Assembly (NCBI RefSeq): GCF_004054105.1
Contig: NZ_SBLC01000003.1
Coordinates: 1 to 64,000 of the forward strand
Direction of reading: 5' to 3'
Length of the DNA stretch: 64,000 bases
DNA from: Falsigemmobacter intermedius
Lineage (GTDB): Bacteria > Pseudomonadota > Alphaproteobacteria > Rhodobacterales > Rhodobacteraceae
Shown here: positions 1 to 8,211 of the stretch, in pieces
Numbering within the stretch: position 1 is the first letter of the stretch
How the letters are laid out: each line of letters starts with the position of its first letter
Notes under the pieces: generated by a model
Databases searched by the model: none
What the model saw: only the letters and a program-made list of their open reading frames with translations
Told to the model about the DNA's origin: nothing
Position numbers and translations under genes: made by a program

Positions 1-197
1 ATTTTGGAAGCTTGAATCAGAATTCAGACCGGTTGGGAATCCCGAATGTCCACGGGGCCTAGTCAAAGCCTGGGAATTACTGCGGCCTGATACCCCTCAG
101 AGGGGCGCTCGATTCGCCTTTCCGGTTGAAGGCGGCCCGTGAAATAAGGACAATAAGCGCAAAACAATACATTGAGCAGTAGTTTGGGGACGGTGTG

Positions 198-899
198 ATG
201 TCGCGTATCGCGCTTGTGGACGACGACAGAAATATTCTGACGTCGGTATCTATCACTCTCGAGGCCGAGGGCTTTGAGGTGGAAACTTACAACGATGGCC
301 AGTCAGCGCTCGACGGGTTCAACCGTAAATTGCCGGATCTGGCGGTGCTTGATATCAAAATGCCGCGAATGGACGGCATGGATCTGCTGCAGCGTCTGCG
401 GCAGAAAACCAATATGCCCGTGATCTTTCTGACCTCGAAGGACGATGAGATCGACGAGCTTCTGGGCCTGCGGATGGGCGCGGATGACTATATCCGCAAA
501 CCCTTCAGTCAACGCCTTCTGGTTGAGCGGATCCGCGCCCTTCTGCGTCGGCAGGAGTTTCGGCAGGGCGCGGAAACGCCGCAGAACGAAGAAAGCCGTC
601 TGATGGAGCGCGGACATCTGCGCATGGACCCTTTGCGGCATTCCGTCACCTGGAAAGGCCAGGACGTCTCTCTGACCGTGACCGAGTTTTTGCTGTTGCA
701 GGCGCTTGCCCAGCGGCCGGGGTTCGTAAAGTCGCGCGACCAGCTGATGGATGTGGCCTATGACGATCAGGTCTATGTCGATGACCGCACGATCGACAGC
801 CACGTCAAGCGCCTTCGCAAGAAGATGCGCGCCGTCGACAGCGATTTCGCCGCCATCGAGACGCTTTATGGCATCGGCTATCGTTACAACGAAGAATGA
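198..899 (+). CDS. chvI: Response regulator ChvI (OmpR/PhoB family)
   Basis: A 233-residue DNA-binding response regulator. The receiver domain (about residues 1-120) shows the acidic pocket D8-D10, the phospho-acceptor D52 in LAVLDIKMP and the conserved lysine in LTSKDD. The C-terminal half is an OmpR-type winged helix ending in [12 protein letters not shown] and YGIGYRY. I chose the ATG at 198; a GTG at 195 is in frame and would add one residue. A GGGGACGG ribosome site lies just upstream. The stop overlaps the start of the kinase gene by 4 bases (ATGA), so the two are translationally coupled. In alphaproteobacteria ChvI works with ChvG in acid and envelope stress responses; the role here is inferred from family and gene order. 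Confidence 0.93.
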   Translation: MSRIALVDDDRNILTSVSITLEAEGFEVETYNDGQSALDGFNRKLPDLAVLDIKMPRMDGMDLLQRLRQKTNMPVIFLTSKDDEIDELLGLRMGADDYIRKPFSQRLLVERIRALLRRQEFRQGAETPQNEESRLMERGHLRMDPLRHSVTWKGQDVSLTVTEFLLLQALAQRPGFVKSRDQLMDVAYDDQVYVDDRTIDSHVKRLRKKMRAVDSDFAAIETLYGIGYRYNEE

Positions 900-2596
900 G
901 CGCCGCTTCCTCCCCTCTCTCTGACCGCCCGCAGCAGACCCCGCGCCCTGAGGAGGGCAGCGTGGTTCTGGGGGAAGACTGGGTCAGCCCCTCCGCCACG
1001 GCGGATGCCGATCTGCGCGACCGGCGGCGCCGGCGTGGCATGCTGTCGCTGAACCGCTCGCCTCTGGCGCGTAAGATCGTGATTTTTAACCTGATGGCCC
1101 TGGTCGTCATGGTGGCGGGGGTGCTGTTTCTCCATCCCTTCCGCACCAGCCTTCTGGTCCAGCGTGAGGCAGCTCTCGTCACCGAGACCCGGCTGATCGC
1201 CTCGCTCGTGGCGCGGCAGGAGGGGGGAGCAGAGGCGAAGATTGCACAACTGGCCGATCTGCCACGCTCGCCGCATACCGAGCTGCGTCTTTATGACCGG
1301 TCGGGGCGTGTGACCGGCACCGCCCCGGCGCCTGCCGATCCTGAGGAGAGGTCTGCGGCCTCTGACGAGAATACGGTCCTGAGTGATCTGCTCTCCGGCG
1401 TCTGGCATCTGGTCGCCGATATGATCCCCGGCAGCGCGCCCCCGCGAGAGGCGACCATTCGCTCTGAGGTGGCGGCTTCGCTGGTGGCGCAGGTTCTGGC
1501 AGGCGGGCAGACCGCTTCTGTCAGCGGGCTTGATGCGCGCGGAGCCACGCTTTTCGCTGTGGCCGCCCCGCTGCGCCCGGGGGACAGAGAGAGCGGGATC
1601 CTTGTTGCGCTGACCGAGGGGGGGGCGCTGGACCGCCTTGTCCGCAATGAGCGCGAGCAGATCCTTCGGATGTTTGCCATCGCGCTGGTCGTCTCTGTGG
1701 CGCTCAGCCTGGTTCTGGCCTCGACCATCGCCAATCCACTCGCCGATCTTGCGGCGGCGGCCGAGCTTGGCCGGGATCGCAACGCCCGCAAGCTGGCCCC
1801 GGGCCGGGTGCGCATTCCCGATCTGACGGCACGCCCCGATGAGATCGGACGTCTGTCGGGGGCTCTGCGCGGCATGGTGGCCGCACTTTACGACCGCATT
1901 GATGCCAATGAACAGTTCGCGGCGGATGTGGCCCATGAGATCAAGAACCCGCTGGCCTCTCTGCGCTCGGCGGTCGGCAGCCTGCGGCTGGTCAGCAAGC
2001 CGGAACATCGGGACCGCCTGCTTGATGTGATTGACCATGACGTGCGCCGCCTCGACCGGCTGGTCAGCGATATTTCCAATGCCTCGCGGCTCGACAGTGA
2101 GCTGGTCAAAGAGGAGGAGGAGGAGTTCAACCTTCTGCGAACCGTCAGGAATATCAACGAATATCTCGGTCAGCAGGCCGGGGAGAAGGGCGTTGATTTC
2201 ATCACCGATCTGCCCGCTGACCCCATCCTGATCCACGGGCTGGAGGGGCGGCTGGCACAGGTTTTCGTCAATCTGATCGGCAATGCGATTTCCTTTTGTG
2301 AAGAGGGGGACGCCGTCCGGGTCTGGGTGCGCCGGCGCGAGAACCGGGTGCTGGTGGTCGTAGAGGACACGGGGCCGGGGATCCCGGAAGAGGCGCTCTC
2401 AAAGATCTTCAACCGTTTTTACTCTGAGCGTCCGGAGGGGCAGTTCGGCGAACATTCGGGCCTTGGTCTGGCGATCTCAAAACAGATCATTGAGGCGCAT
2501 GGCGGCGTGATCTGGGCGGAAAATATCCGCCCGACCGAAGATGACATCACCTCGCCGCCGCTGGGCGCACGCTTCGTGGTGGGTCTGCGGGTGTGA
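896..2596 (+). CDS. chvG: Sensor histidine kinase ChvG
   Basis: A 566-residue inner-membrane sensor kinase. A transmembrane segment lies near residues 61-83 and a second near 257-283, with a periplasmic sensor region of about 170 residues between them. A HAMP linker follows, then a HisKA domain with the phospho-acceptor H347 in [13 protein letters not shown], then an ATPase domain with an N box (NLIGNAISF), a G1 box ([10 protein letters not shown]) and a G2 box (HSGLGLAI). It overlaps chvI by 4 bases and hprK by 4 bases. The partner is ChvI. The cytoplasmic N-terminal tail is long and rich in Ser, Pro and Arg, as in other Rhodobacteraceae ChvG proteins. Confidence 0.92.
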   Translation: MSAASSPLSDRPQQTPRPEEGSVVLGEDWVSPSATADADLRDRRRRRGMLSLNRSPLARKIVIFNLMALVVMVAGVLFLHPFRTSLLVQREAALVTETRLIASLVARQEGGAEAKIAQLADLPRSPHTELRLYDRSGRVTGTAPAPADPEERSAASDENTVLSDLLSGVWHLVADMIPGSAPPREATIRSEVAASLVAQVLAGGQTASVSGLDARGATLFAVAAPLRPGDRESGILVALTEGGALDRLVRNEREQILRMFAIALVVSVALSLVLASTIANPLADLAAAAELGRDRNARKLAPGRVRIPDLTARPDEIGRLSGALRGMVAALYDRIDANEQFAADVAHEIKNPLASLRSAVGSLRLVSKPEHRDRLLDVIDHDVRRLDRLVSDISNASRLDSELVKEEEEEFNLLRTVRNINEYLGQQAGEKGVDFITDLPADPILIHGLEGRLAQVFVNLIGNAISFCEEGDAVRVWVRRRENRVLVVVEDTGPGIPEEALSKIFNRFYSERPEGQFGEHSGLGLAISKQIIEAHGGVIWAENIRPTEDDITSPPLGARFVVGLRV

Positions 2597-3015
2597 GCGG
2601 GACGGAGAGGCTGCACGCAAGCTGCGTCGACTTTGAGGGGCGCGGGGTTCTGATCACCGGTCCTTCGGGGGCGGGAAAATCCTCTCTGGCGCTGCAACTG
2701 ATGGGCTATGGCGGGCGGCTGGTCGCGGATGACTGCGTGGAGCTGCGCGCGGCTCCTGAGGGGGTGATCGCCCGGGCCCCGGCGGGATTGCCGCATCTGA
2801 TCGAGGCGCGCGGCATCGGCCTGCTGCGCGCAGAGCTTTGCGCGGAAACGACGTTACACCTCTGGGTTGAGCTGACCCAACGTCAGGGACCGAGACTGCC
2901 ACAGTTTTGTGACAGATGCCTGCTCAACCACCGGCTGGAACTTGTCTCTGCGCCGCTCTCTTGCCATCTTGGGGCCGCGATCCGGCAATATATTCGGTGC
3001 GGACGGGAGAGTTGA
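2593..3015 (+). CDS. hprK: Short HPr kinase/phosphorylase
   Basis: A 140-residue HPr kinase/phosphorylase made only of the catalytic domain. The Walker A loop GPSGAGKSS is at residues 23-31, and the ADDCVEL stretch matches the HprK core. The N-terminal domain of the Firmicutes enzyme is absent, as is normal for alphaproteobacteria. It should phosphorylate the regulatory serine of HPr, encoded four genes downstream in the same operon. The start is a GTG overlapping the chvG stop, and rapZ follows one base after the stop. Linkage to ChvGI suggests that envelope signalling and PTS state are coordinated; this is inference. Confidence 0.88.
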   Translation: MSGTERLHASCVDFEGRGVLITGPSGAGKSSLALQLMGYGGRLVADDCVELRAAPEGVIARAPAGLPHLIEARGIGLLRAELCAETTLHLWVELTQRQGPRLPQFCDRCLLNHRLELVSAPLSCHLGAAIRQYIRCGRES

Positions 3016-3016
3016 A

Positions 3017-3937
3017 GTGAGTGAAATCACGGGAGAAGTTCAGCAGCGTATCGTGCTGGTCACCGGCCCTTCGGGGGCAGGGCGCGGCACGGCGATTTCG
3101 GTGCTGGAAGATCTCGGCTTTGAAGCGATCGACAACCTGCCGCTTTCGCTGATTCCGCGGCTGCTGGACGGGCCGATCCTTGGCCGGCGCGTGGCCCTGG
3201 GGATCGATGTGCGCAACCGCGATTTCAGCGCGCTTGGTTTTATTGAGCTGATCGACACTCTGACGGCTGACCCGCGCGTCTCGCTTGAACTGCTTTATCT
3301 CGATTGCCGTGTCGATGTGCTGGTTCACCGCTATTCTGAGACCCGTCGCCGCCATCCTCTGTTGCCCTCTCAGCCGCCGCTGGAAGGCATTCTGCGGGAA
3401 GCCGATCTGCTGGTGCCGATCCGCAACCGGGCGGATCTGCTGATTGATACCTCGGATCTCTCGCCGCACGATCTGAAGGCCGAGCTGGCAGCCTGGATCG
3501 GCGATGCCCCGGCGCAGCGGCTGGCGGTTTCGGTGCAGAGTTTCAGCTATAAGCGCGGCATCCCGCGGGGCGTCGATATGATTTTCGACTGCCGCTTTCT
3601 GCGCAATCCCTATTGGGAGCCGAAGCTGCGCCCCCTGAACGGGCGCGACCCGCGAGTGGCGGATTACGTCAGTAAAGACCCCCGTTTTGCGGAATACTTT
3701 GATCGGGTCGCGGGTCTGGTAAGGATGCTGCTCCCTGCCCATATAGAGGAGGGTAAGGCGCATCTGGTCATCGGATTTGGCTGCACGGGCGGTCAGCACA
3801 GGTCTGTTGCAGTCGCAGAAAAACTGGGCGATACCCTGTCACAGGAAGGCTGGCAGGTTGCAATCCGCCACCGCGAACTTGAGCGCGCCCCACAGGGCAC
3901 CGCGGCTGCGAAAGCGCCTGCCGCGGGTGAGGAGTAA
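3017..3937 (+). CDS. rapZ: RapZ/YvcJ-family nucleotide-binding protein (RNase adapter family)
   Basis: A 306-residue RapZ-family protein: an N-terminal P-loop-like domain, then the C-terminal domain with the conserved [11 protein letters not shown] motif and several YR/HR-type basic residues. An open frame extends upstream to 2909 inside hprK, but the GTG at 3017 is preceded by GGGAGA and gives the normal family length. The P-loop reads GPSGAGRGT, with arginine in place of the usual Walker lysine. In Enterobacteria RapZ guides RNase E to a small RNA controlling glucosamine-6-phosphate synthase; the alphaproteobacterial role is less defined, and its position in a PTS/HprK operon points to cell-envelope or PTS signalling. 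Confidence 0.88.
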   Translation: MSEITGEVQQRIVLVTGPSGAGRGTAISVLEDLGFEAIDNLPLSLIPRLLDGPILGRRVALGIDVRNRDFSALGFIELIDTLTADPRVSLELLYLDCRVDVLVHRYSETRRRHPLLPSQPPLEGILREADLLVPIRNRADLLIDTSDLSPHDLKAELAAWIGDAPAQRLAVSVQSFSYKRGIPRGVDMIFDCRFLRNPYWEPKLRPLNGRDPRVADYVSKDPRFAEYFDRVAGLVRMLLPAHIEEGKAHLVIGFGCTGGQHRSVAVAEKLGDTLSQEGWQVAIRHRELERAPQGTAAAKAPAAGEE

Positions 3938-3947
3938 GTCAGCCGCC

Positions 3948-4388
3948 ATGGGCCAGGCAATGTCTCATCTCTCAACCACCGCCGACATCGGCATTGTGAT
4001 CGTCGCGCATGGCGGCCTCGCACGCGAGTTGCTTGCTGCGGTGCAGCATGTGGTGGGCATTCAGAATGGTGTGCGCGCAGTCAGCATTGATGCTGATTAC
4101 GATCGCACCGCCAAATGGGTCGAGATCCGCGATGCGGCCATGTCGGTGGATACCGGCTCTGGTGTGGCGGTGGTGGTCGATCTGCACGGAAGCTCTCCGG
4201 CCAACCTCTGTCAGGCGGTGAAAGGTCCGGGTGCGCGGCATATTCTGACCGGGGCCAATGTGCCTATGTTGCTTAAACTCATGCAATCGCGACATCTTCC
4301 GCTGGACGAGGCGGTTCAGGCTGCGGTACTTGCGGGTCGTAAGTACATTGACGGCCGCGATCTGGGGCCGGGGGAGAGCCGCCTGTGA
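3948..4388 (+). CDS. PTS EIIA component, mannose (EIIA-Man) family
   Basis: A 146-residue stand-alone EIIA domain of the mannose family. The phospho-accepting histidine is H21 in IVIVAHGGLARELL. A second conserved region reads VAVVVDLHGSSPAN. I chose the ATG at 3948, behind GGAGTAAG; an ATG at 3960 is also possible. No sugar-specific EIIB/EIIC permease lies nearby, so the protein is most likely regulatory, receiving phosphate from HPr encoded by the next gene. The stop overlaps the HPr start by 4 bases (GTGA). Confidence 0.9.
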   Translation: MGQAMSHLSTTADIGIVIVAHGGLARELLAAVQHVVGIQNGVRAVSIDADYDRTAKWVEIRDAAMSVDTGSGVAVVVDLHGSSPANLCQAVKGPGARHILTGANVPMLLKLMQSRHLPLDEAVQAAVLAGRKYIDGRDLGPGESRL

Positions 4389-4657
4389 CCACCAGTCAAA
4401 ACCTGAAGATCGTCAACGAGAAAGGGCTGCATGCCCGGGCTTCGGCGAAGTTTGTTGAGACGGTGGAGTCCTTCGACGGCGTGGCCATGGTCAGCCGCGA
4501 CGGGATGCGCGTTTCGGGCGATTCGATCATGGGCCTGCTGATGCTGGGGGCCCATAAGGGCACTTTTATCGAAGTCGAGACCAGCGGCCCTCAGGCCAGT
4601 GAACTGCTGAGCGCATTGCAGGCGCTGGTGGCGAACCGCTTCGGCGAAGACTTCTGA
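4385..4657 (+). CDS. ptsH: Phosphocarrier protein HPr
   Basis: A 90-residue HPr. H16 in KGLHARASAKF is the site phosphorylated by enzyme I; S47 in VSGDSIMGL is the regulatory serine targeted by HprK. It starts at GTG 4385, overlapping the EIIA gene, and is the last gene of the chvI-to-ptsH block; a strong hairpin terminator follows. Enzyme I is not in this window. Having both H16 and S47, with HprK in the same operon, indicates a signalling PTS controlled from two directions. Confidence 0.95.
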   Translation: MTTSQNLKIVNEKGLHARASAKFVETVESFDGVAMVSRDGMRVSGDSIMGLLMLGAHKGTFIEVETSGPQASELLSALQALVANRFGEDF

Positions 4658-4678
4658 TCCGCGCAGGATGTTCGGATC

Positions 4679-4703
4679 AAAGGCCCCTTCGAGGGGCCTT
4701 TTT
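4679..4703. terminator. Bidirectional terminator between ptsH and the convergent membrane protein gene
   Basis: Ten-base arms AAAGGCCCCT and AGGGGCCTTT with a TCG loop, followed by TTTTT-type tracts. It lies between two convergent genes and can serve both strands. Confidence 0.85.
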
Positions 4704-4721
4704 CATGCGATGAAGGCGGGG

Positions 4722-5684
4722 TCAGTCAAAGACCCCGGCCACCCGGCCCAGCAGCATGAAGGCGCGGGAGGTGCGGGTCTCGGACATGGCCTGGAGATCA
4801 GCATCGGAGGCCTCTTTGCTGAAGGTCTGCAGGCAGCGGTCGTATTGGCGCAGGAAATGATGTGCCGCATCGCGGAAAACGGCATCCGAGCGCATCCGCG
4901 CCCCGGTCAGCGCCAGCGAGGAGCGGTCGTGGATCCCGCCGATGGCGGCAACCGTGGCCCCGCGCTCGCCGCCCGCGAAACGCCGCCAGAGTTCCGTCGG
5001 CGCCGGTTCGGGAAGAAGATCATCCATATAGATGCCGTCCTGCGCCAGAAGCGTCAGCACATCCTGGGCTGAGCGGATCATCCGTGCCGCATCGCGGTCT
5101 TCAAGCGCCAGGCGCAGGCAGCGGATGCCCTCTGCATCCTCGGGGCCGTCGGGGAAGTTCAGCGCACGGCTGAGTTCCTCGGGGCGCAGGGGCGGGCCTG
5201 CAGGCTGCAGATCAAAGGCGAGAGAGGACTGATCCTCAGAGGGCGCGCGCTGCGCAGGCTGGGGCCGGGCCGCCGCAGGCTGGGGGCGGGGGGCAGGCTG
5301 GGACGGGGCGGCCGCGGGACGCAGCGCTGCGGCGCTGGCCTGGGTGCGGGTGGTGCGCTCCTGGCGCAGGGCCTCAAGGGCGGCACGCAGGCTGCGGGCC
5401 TCTTCTTTCAGCAGGCGCATGCGGTGCAGGGCAAAGCCCGCGCCGGCAAAAAGCAGCGCGGGCAGAACGACCAGCGCGATCAGGCTGACACCGCGCGGCG
5501 CACTTTCGCCGCCGAAGAAAGCCAGCGCGAGACCGCCGGCCAGCCAGACCAGACCCAGTCCGAGGGTCAGCACTTCCGCAGCACTGACCTGCGAAACGAC
5601 CGGCTCACCCGCCGGGCCGGGGGGCGTTGTGGGGCGAAGACGCTCAGGCATGAAGATGCTCAGACATGGCGGGTGATCCTGCAC
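4722..5684 (-). CDS. Membrane protein of unknown function with Pro/Ala-rich linker
   Basis: A 320-residue protein that I do not recognise by function. Two hydrophobic segments (VLTLGLGLVWLAGGLALAFF and SLIALVVLPALLFAGAGFAL) lie in the first 90 residues. A short charged coiled-coil (MRLLKEEARSLRAALEALRQ) follows, then a low-complexity Ala/Pro/Gln linker, then a folded alpha-helical C-terminal domain of about 150 residues. The longest start is GTG 5684; an ATG at 5651 would remove 11 residues and is equally plausible. It lies downstream of greA, 17 bases away on the same strand. The layout resembles lineage-specific inner-membrane proteins of Rhodobacterales. Confidence 0.75.
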   Translation of the reverse strand: MQDHPPCLSIFMPERLRPTTPPGPAGEPVVSQVSAAEVLTLGLGLVWLAGGLALAFFGGESAPRGVSLIALVVLPALLFAGAGFALHRMRLLKEEARSLRAALEALRQERTTRTQASAAALRPAAAPSQPAPRPQPAAARPQPAQRAPSEDQSSLAFDLQPAGPPLRPEELSRALNFPDGPEDAEGIRCLRLALEDRDAARMIRSAQDVLTLLAQDGIYMDDLLPEPAPTELWRRFAGGERGATVAAIGGIHDRSSLALTGARMRSDAVFRDAAHHFLRQYDRCLQTFSKEASDADLQAMSETRTSRAFMLLGRVAGVFD

Positions 5685-5701
5685 ATGGTCTTACCCGCTG
5701 C

Positions 5702-6172
5702 TTACTCGTAACGGATGGAGATCACTTCATAGTTACGCTGCCCGCCGGGGGTGCGCACTTCGACGCTGTCGCCTTCGTCTTTGCCGATCAGGGCGCGGGC
5801 GAGGGGCGATTTGATGTTCAGCAGGCCGCGCTCAAGATCGGCTTCGGCTTCACCGACGATCTGATAGCTGCGCTCTTCATCGGTGTCTTCATCAACGATG
5901 ACGATCTTGGCGCCGAACTTGATCGAACCCGAGAGTTTCGACGTGTCAATCACCTCTGCCAGGCCCAGCAGCCCTTCGAGTTCCTTGATTCGGCCCTCTA
6001 CAAAGCTCTGGCGCTCACGCGCCGCATGATACTCAGCGTTTTCCGAGAGGTCACCGTGCTCACGTGCCTCTGCAATCGCGCGGATAACTGCAGGCCGCTC
6101 TTCGCTTTTCAGTTGACGCAGTTCTGCGTCGAGCTGGTCAAATCCTGCCCGGGTCATCGGGATCTTTTCCAT
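5702..6172 (-). CDS. greA: Transcription elongation factor GreA
   Basis: A 156-residue GreA, the normal length. The N-terminal coiled coil carries the family signature ([17 protein letters not shown]), which contains the acidic tip residues that stimulate RNA polymerase to cleave back-tracked transcripts. The C-terminal FKBP-like domain contains [18 protein letters not shown]. An ATG start is preceded by a GGAGGC-like site. It is first in a two-gene minus-strand unit with the membrane protein gene and is divergent from the ETF-QO gene. Confidence 0.96.
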   Translation of the reverse strand: MEKIPMTRAGFDQLDAELRQLKSEERPAVIRAIAEAREHGDLSENAEYHAARERQSFVEGRIKELEGLLGLAEVIDTSKLSGSIKFGAKIVIVDEDTDEERSYQIVGEAEADLERGLLNIKSPLARALIGKDEGDSVEVRTPGGQRNYEVISIRYE

Positions 6173-6473
6173 CGCCCCGCCTCCTTAAAAGCTGACGCCA
6201 TGCCTTTTGGGGGCACGGCGTCCTGAGTGTTTGATTAATTCCTGACCGCTGCGGGGCCGGATTGCAAGCCCCCGCTTCGTGATGCGGCAGAACCCCGCAA
6301 GGCCCGGATTTTCTGCGCGGATGCTGAGGAAAGATGCAGAAGTGATATGCATATGCGCAATAATGTTATCGCGCGATTGACCCCTGCGGGAGGCTTCGCT
6401 AGCAAGGCCGCGACACAAAGACCCACGCGCGCGGGCCCGTGCGCTAGCGGACCCCGACTTGACGGAGGCAAAA
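6173..6473. other. Divergent intergenic region greA / ETF-QO
   Basis: About 300 bases between two divergent genes. It should hold both promoters, but I do not see convincing promoter hexamers. A minus-strand frame running through it from the ETF-QO gene has no family resemblance and I treat it as chance. A good ribosome site (CGGAGGCAAAA) precedes the ATG at 6474. Confidence 0.4.
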
Positions 6474-8129
6474 ATGACGGAAGCGATCGAACGCGAGTCG
6501 ATGGAATATGATGTGGTCATCGTTGGCGGTGGTCCGTCGGGGCTTTCGGCCGCGATCCGGCTGAAGCAGCTTGACCCCGATCTGTCGGTGGTTCTGCTGG
6601 AAAAGGGCTCTGAGATCGGGGCGCATATTCTCTCCGGCGCGGTTCTCGACCCCGCGGGTCTTGATGCGCTGATCCCGGACTGGAAGGAAAAGGGTGCGCC
6701 GGTCACCGTTGAGGTGAAGGACGACAATTTCCTCGTGCTTGGCGAAGCGGGCAGCCTGCGCATTCCGAACTGGCCGATGCCGGGCTTCATGCACAACCAC
6801 GGCAATTACATCGTCTCGATGGCGAATGTCTGCCGCTGGCTGGCGGAACAGGCCGAAGCGCTCGGCGTGGAAATCTTCCCCGGCATGTCGGCAAGCCAGC
6901 TGGTCTATGGGCCGAACGGCGAAGTCAAAGGCGTGGTCGCCGGTGAATTCGGCCGCGACGGTGAGACCGGCGAGCCGGGTCCGGGCTATGAGCCGGGGAT
7001 GGAGCTGCTGGGCAAATATGTCTTCCTGTCGGAAGGCGTGCGCGGCTCGCTCTCGAAGGAAGTCATTGCGAAATACGATCTTTCTGCCGGTAAAGAGCCG
7101 CAGAAGTTCGGCATCGGGATGAAAGAAATCTGGGAGATCGATCCCGCCAAGCACAAGCTTGGTTCGGTCACCCATACCATGGGCTGGCCGCTGGGCAATA
7201 AAACCGGTGGCGGTTCCTTCATCTATCACATCGAGAACAATCAGGTTTACGTGGGCTTCGTGGTCCACCTGAACTACGAAAACCCCTATCTCTACCCCTA
7301 TATGGAGTTCCAGCGCTTCAAGCATCACCCGGTGGTGGCGGAGCTTCTGAAGGGCGGCAAGCGCGTGGCTTACGGTGCGCGCGCCATTACTGAGGGCGGC
7401 TGGCAGTCGCTGCCGAAGCTCGTGGCTCCGGGCGTGGCGCTGCTGGGCTGCTCGGCCGGTATGGTCAACGTGCCGCGCATCAAGGGCAACCACAACGCGA
7501 TGCTCTCGGGCAAAGCGGCGGCTGAGGCTGCCTATGAGGCGCTGAAGGCCGGTCGGGAAAGCGATGAGCTGACCGCTTATGAGACTTCGGTGCGTTCGGG
7601 TCCGATCGCCAAAGACCTCAAGCCCGTGCGCAATATGAAGCCGCTCTGGTCGAAATTTGGTCTCGCGCTTGGCGTGCCGCTCGGTGGTCTTGATATGTGG
7701 ACCAACAACCTCTTCGGTCTGTCGCTCTTTGGCACTCTGGGGCACGGCAAAAACGACGCTCAGGCGACCGGTGAGGCGAAGAACTTCAAGCCGATCGATT
7801 ACCCGAAACCCGATGGCGTTTTGTCCTTCGATCGTCTGACCAACGTGGCTTTCTCTTTCACCAACCATGAAGAGAGCCAGCCCTGCCACCTGAAGCTCAA
7901 AGACAAGTCGATCCCGATCGCGGTCAACCTGCCGAAATATGCAGAACCCGCGCAGCGGTATTGCCCGGCCGGCGTCTATGAGGTGATCGGGGAGGGGGCG
8001 GATGCCCGCTTCCAGATCAACTTCCAGAACTGCGTCCATTGCAAAACCTGCGACATCAAAGACCCGTCGCAGAACATCAACTGGACCACGCCGCAGGGTG
8101 GCGACGGTCCGAACTACCCGAATATGTGA
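6474..8129 (+). CDS. Electron-transfer flavoprotein:ubiquinone oxidoreductase
   Basis: A 551-residue ETF-QO. It passes electrons from fatty-acid and amino-acid dehydrogenases, via ETF, to ubiquinone at the inner membrane. The N terminus has an FAD-binding dinucleotide fold (VVIVGGGPSGLSAAIRL). The C terminus carries the 4Fe-4S ferredoxin-like region with four cysteines (CPAGVYE and CVHCKTCDI). A TTG at 6459 would extend the frame by five codons, but the ATG at 6474 has the better ribosome site. The ETF subunits are not in the window. Length and motifs are complete. Confidence 0.95.
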   Translation: MTEAIERESMEYDVVIVGGGPSGLSAAIRLKQLDPDLSVVLLEKGSEIGAHILSGAVLDPAGLDALIPDWKEKGAPVTVEVKDDNFLVLGEAGSLRIPNWPMPGFMHNHGNYIVSMANVCRWLAEQAEALGVEIFPGMSASQLVYGPNGEVKGVVAGEFGRDGETGEPGPGYEPGMELLGKYVFLSEGVRGSLSKEVIAKYDLSAGKEPQKFGIGMKEIWEIDPAKHKLGSVTHTMGWPLGNKTGGGSFIYHIENNQVYVGFVVHLNYENPYLYPYMEFQRFKHHPVVAELLKGGKRVAYGARAITEGGWQSLPKLVAPGVALLGCSAGMVNVPRIKGNHNAMLSGKAAAEAAYEALKAGRESDELTAYETSVRSGPIAKDLKPVRNMKPLWSKFGLALGVPLGGLDMWTNNLFGLSLFGTLGHGKNDAQATGEAKNFKPIDYPKPDGVLSFDRLTNVAFSFTNHEESQPCHLKLKDKSIPIAVNLPKYAEPAQRYCPAGVYEVIGEGADARFQINFQNCVHCKTCDIKDPSQNINWTTPQGGDGPNYPNM

Positions 8130-8211
8130 CGCTTGCGTGATATGCGCGCCGGGGGAATTGCCCCGGCGCGCATTGGGCCTTAGCTTGTCGCAGGTAAGCC
8201 GGAGATCCGAT

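Noticed and set aside
1-194. Hairpin-like sequences before chvI (CCCCT-CAG-AGGGG near 93-105; CGCCTT/AAGGCG near 115-133)
   Set aside because: Short, without T-runs or clear promoter placement; they may belong to the chvI leader or the upstream gene but cannot be assigned.
884-2236. 450-codon minus-strand frame opposite chvG
   Set aside because: It is antisense to a gene with HisKA and ATPase motifs and has no recognisable domain.
2909-3016. Upstream extension of rapZ into hprK
   Set aside because: The GTG at 3017 has a ribosome site and gives the normal RapZ length; the extension lacks family similarity.
6185-6805. 206-codon minus-strand frame upstream of greA
   Set aside because: It runs opposite the start of the ETF-QO gene and through the promoter region; composition is Ser/Arg rich with no motif.
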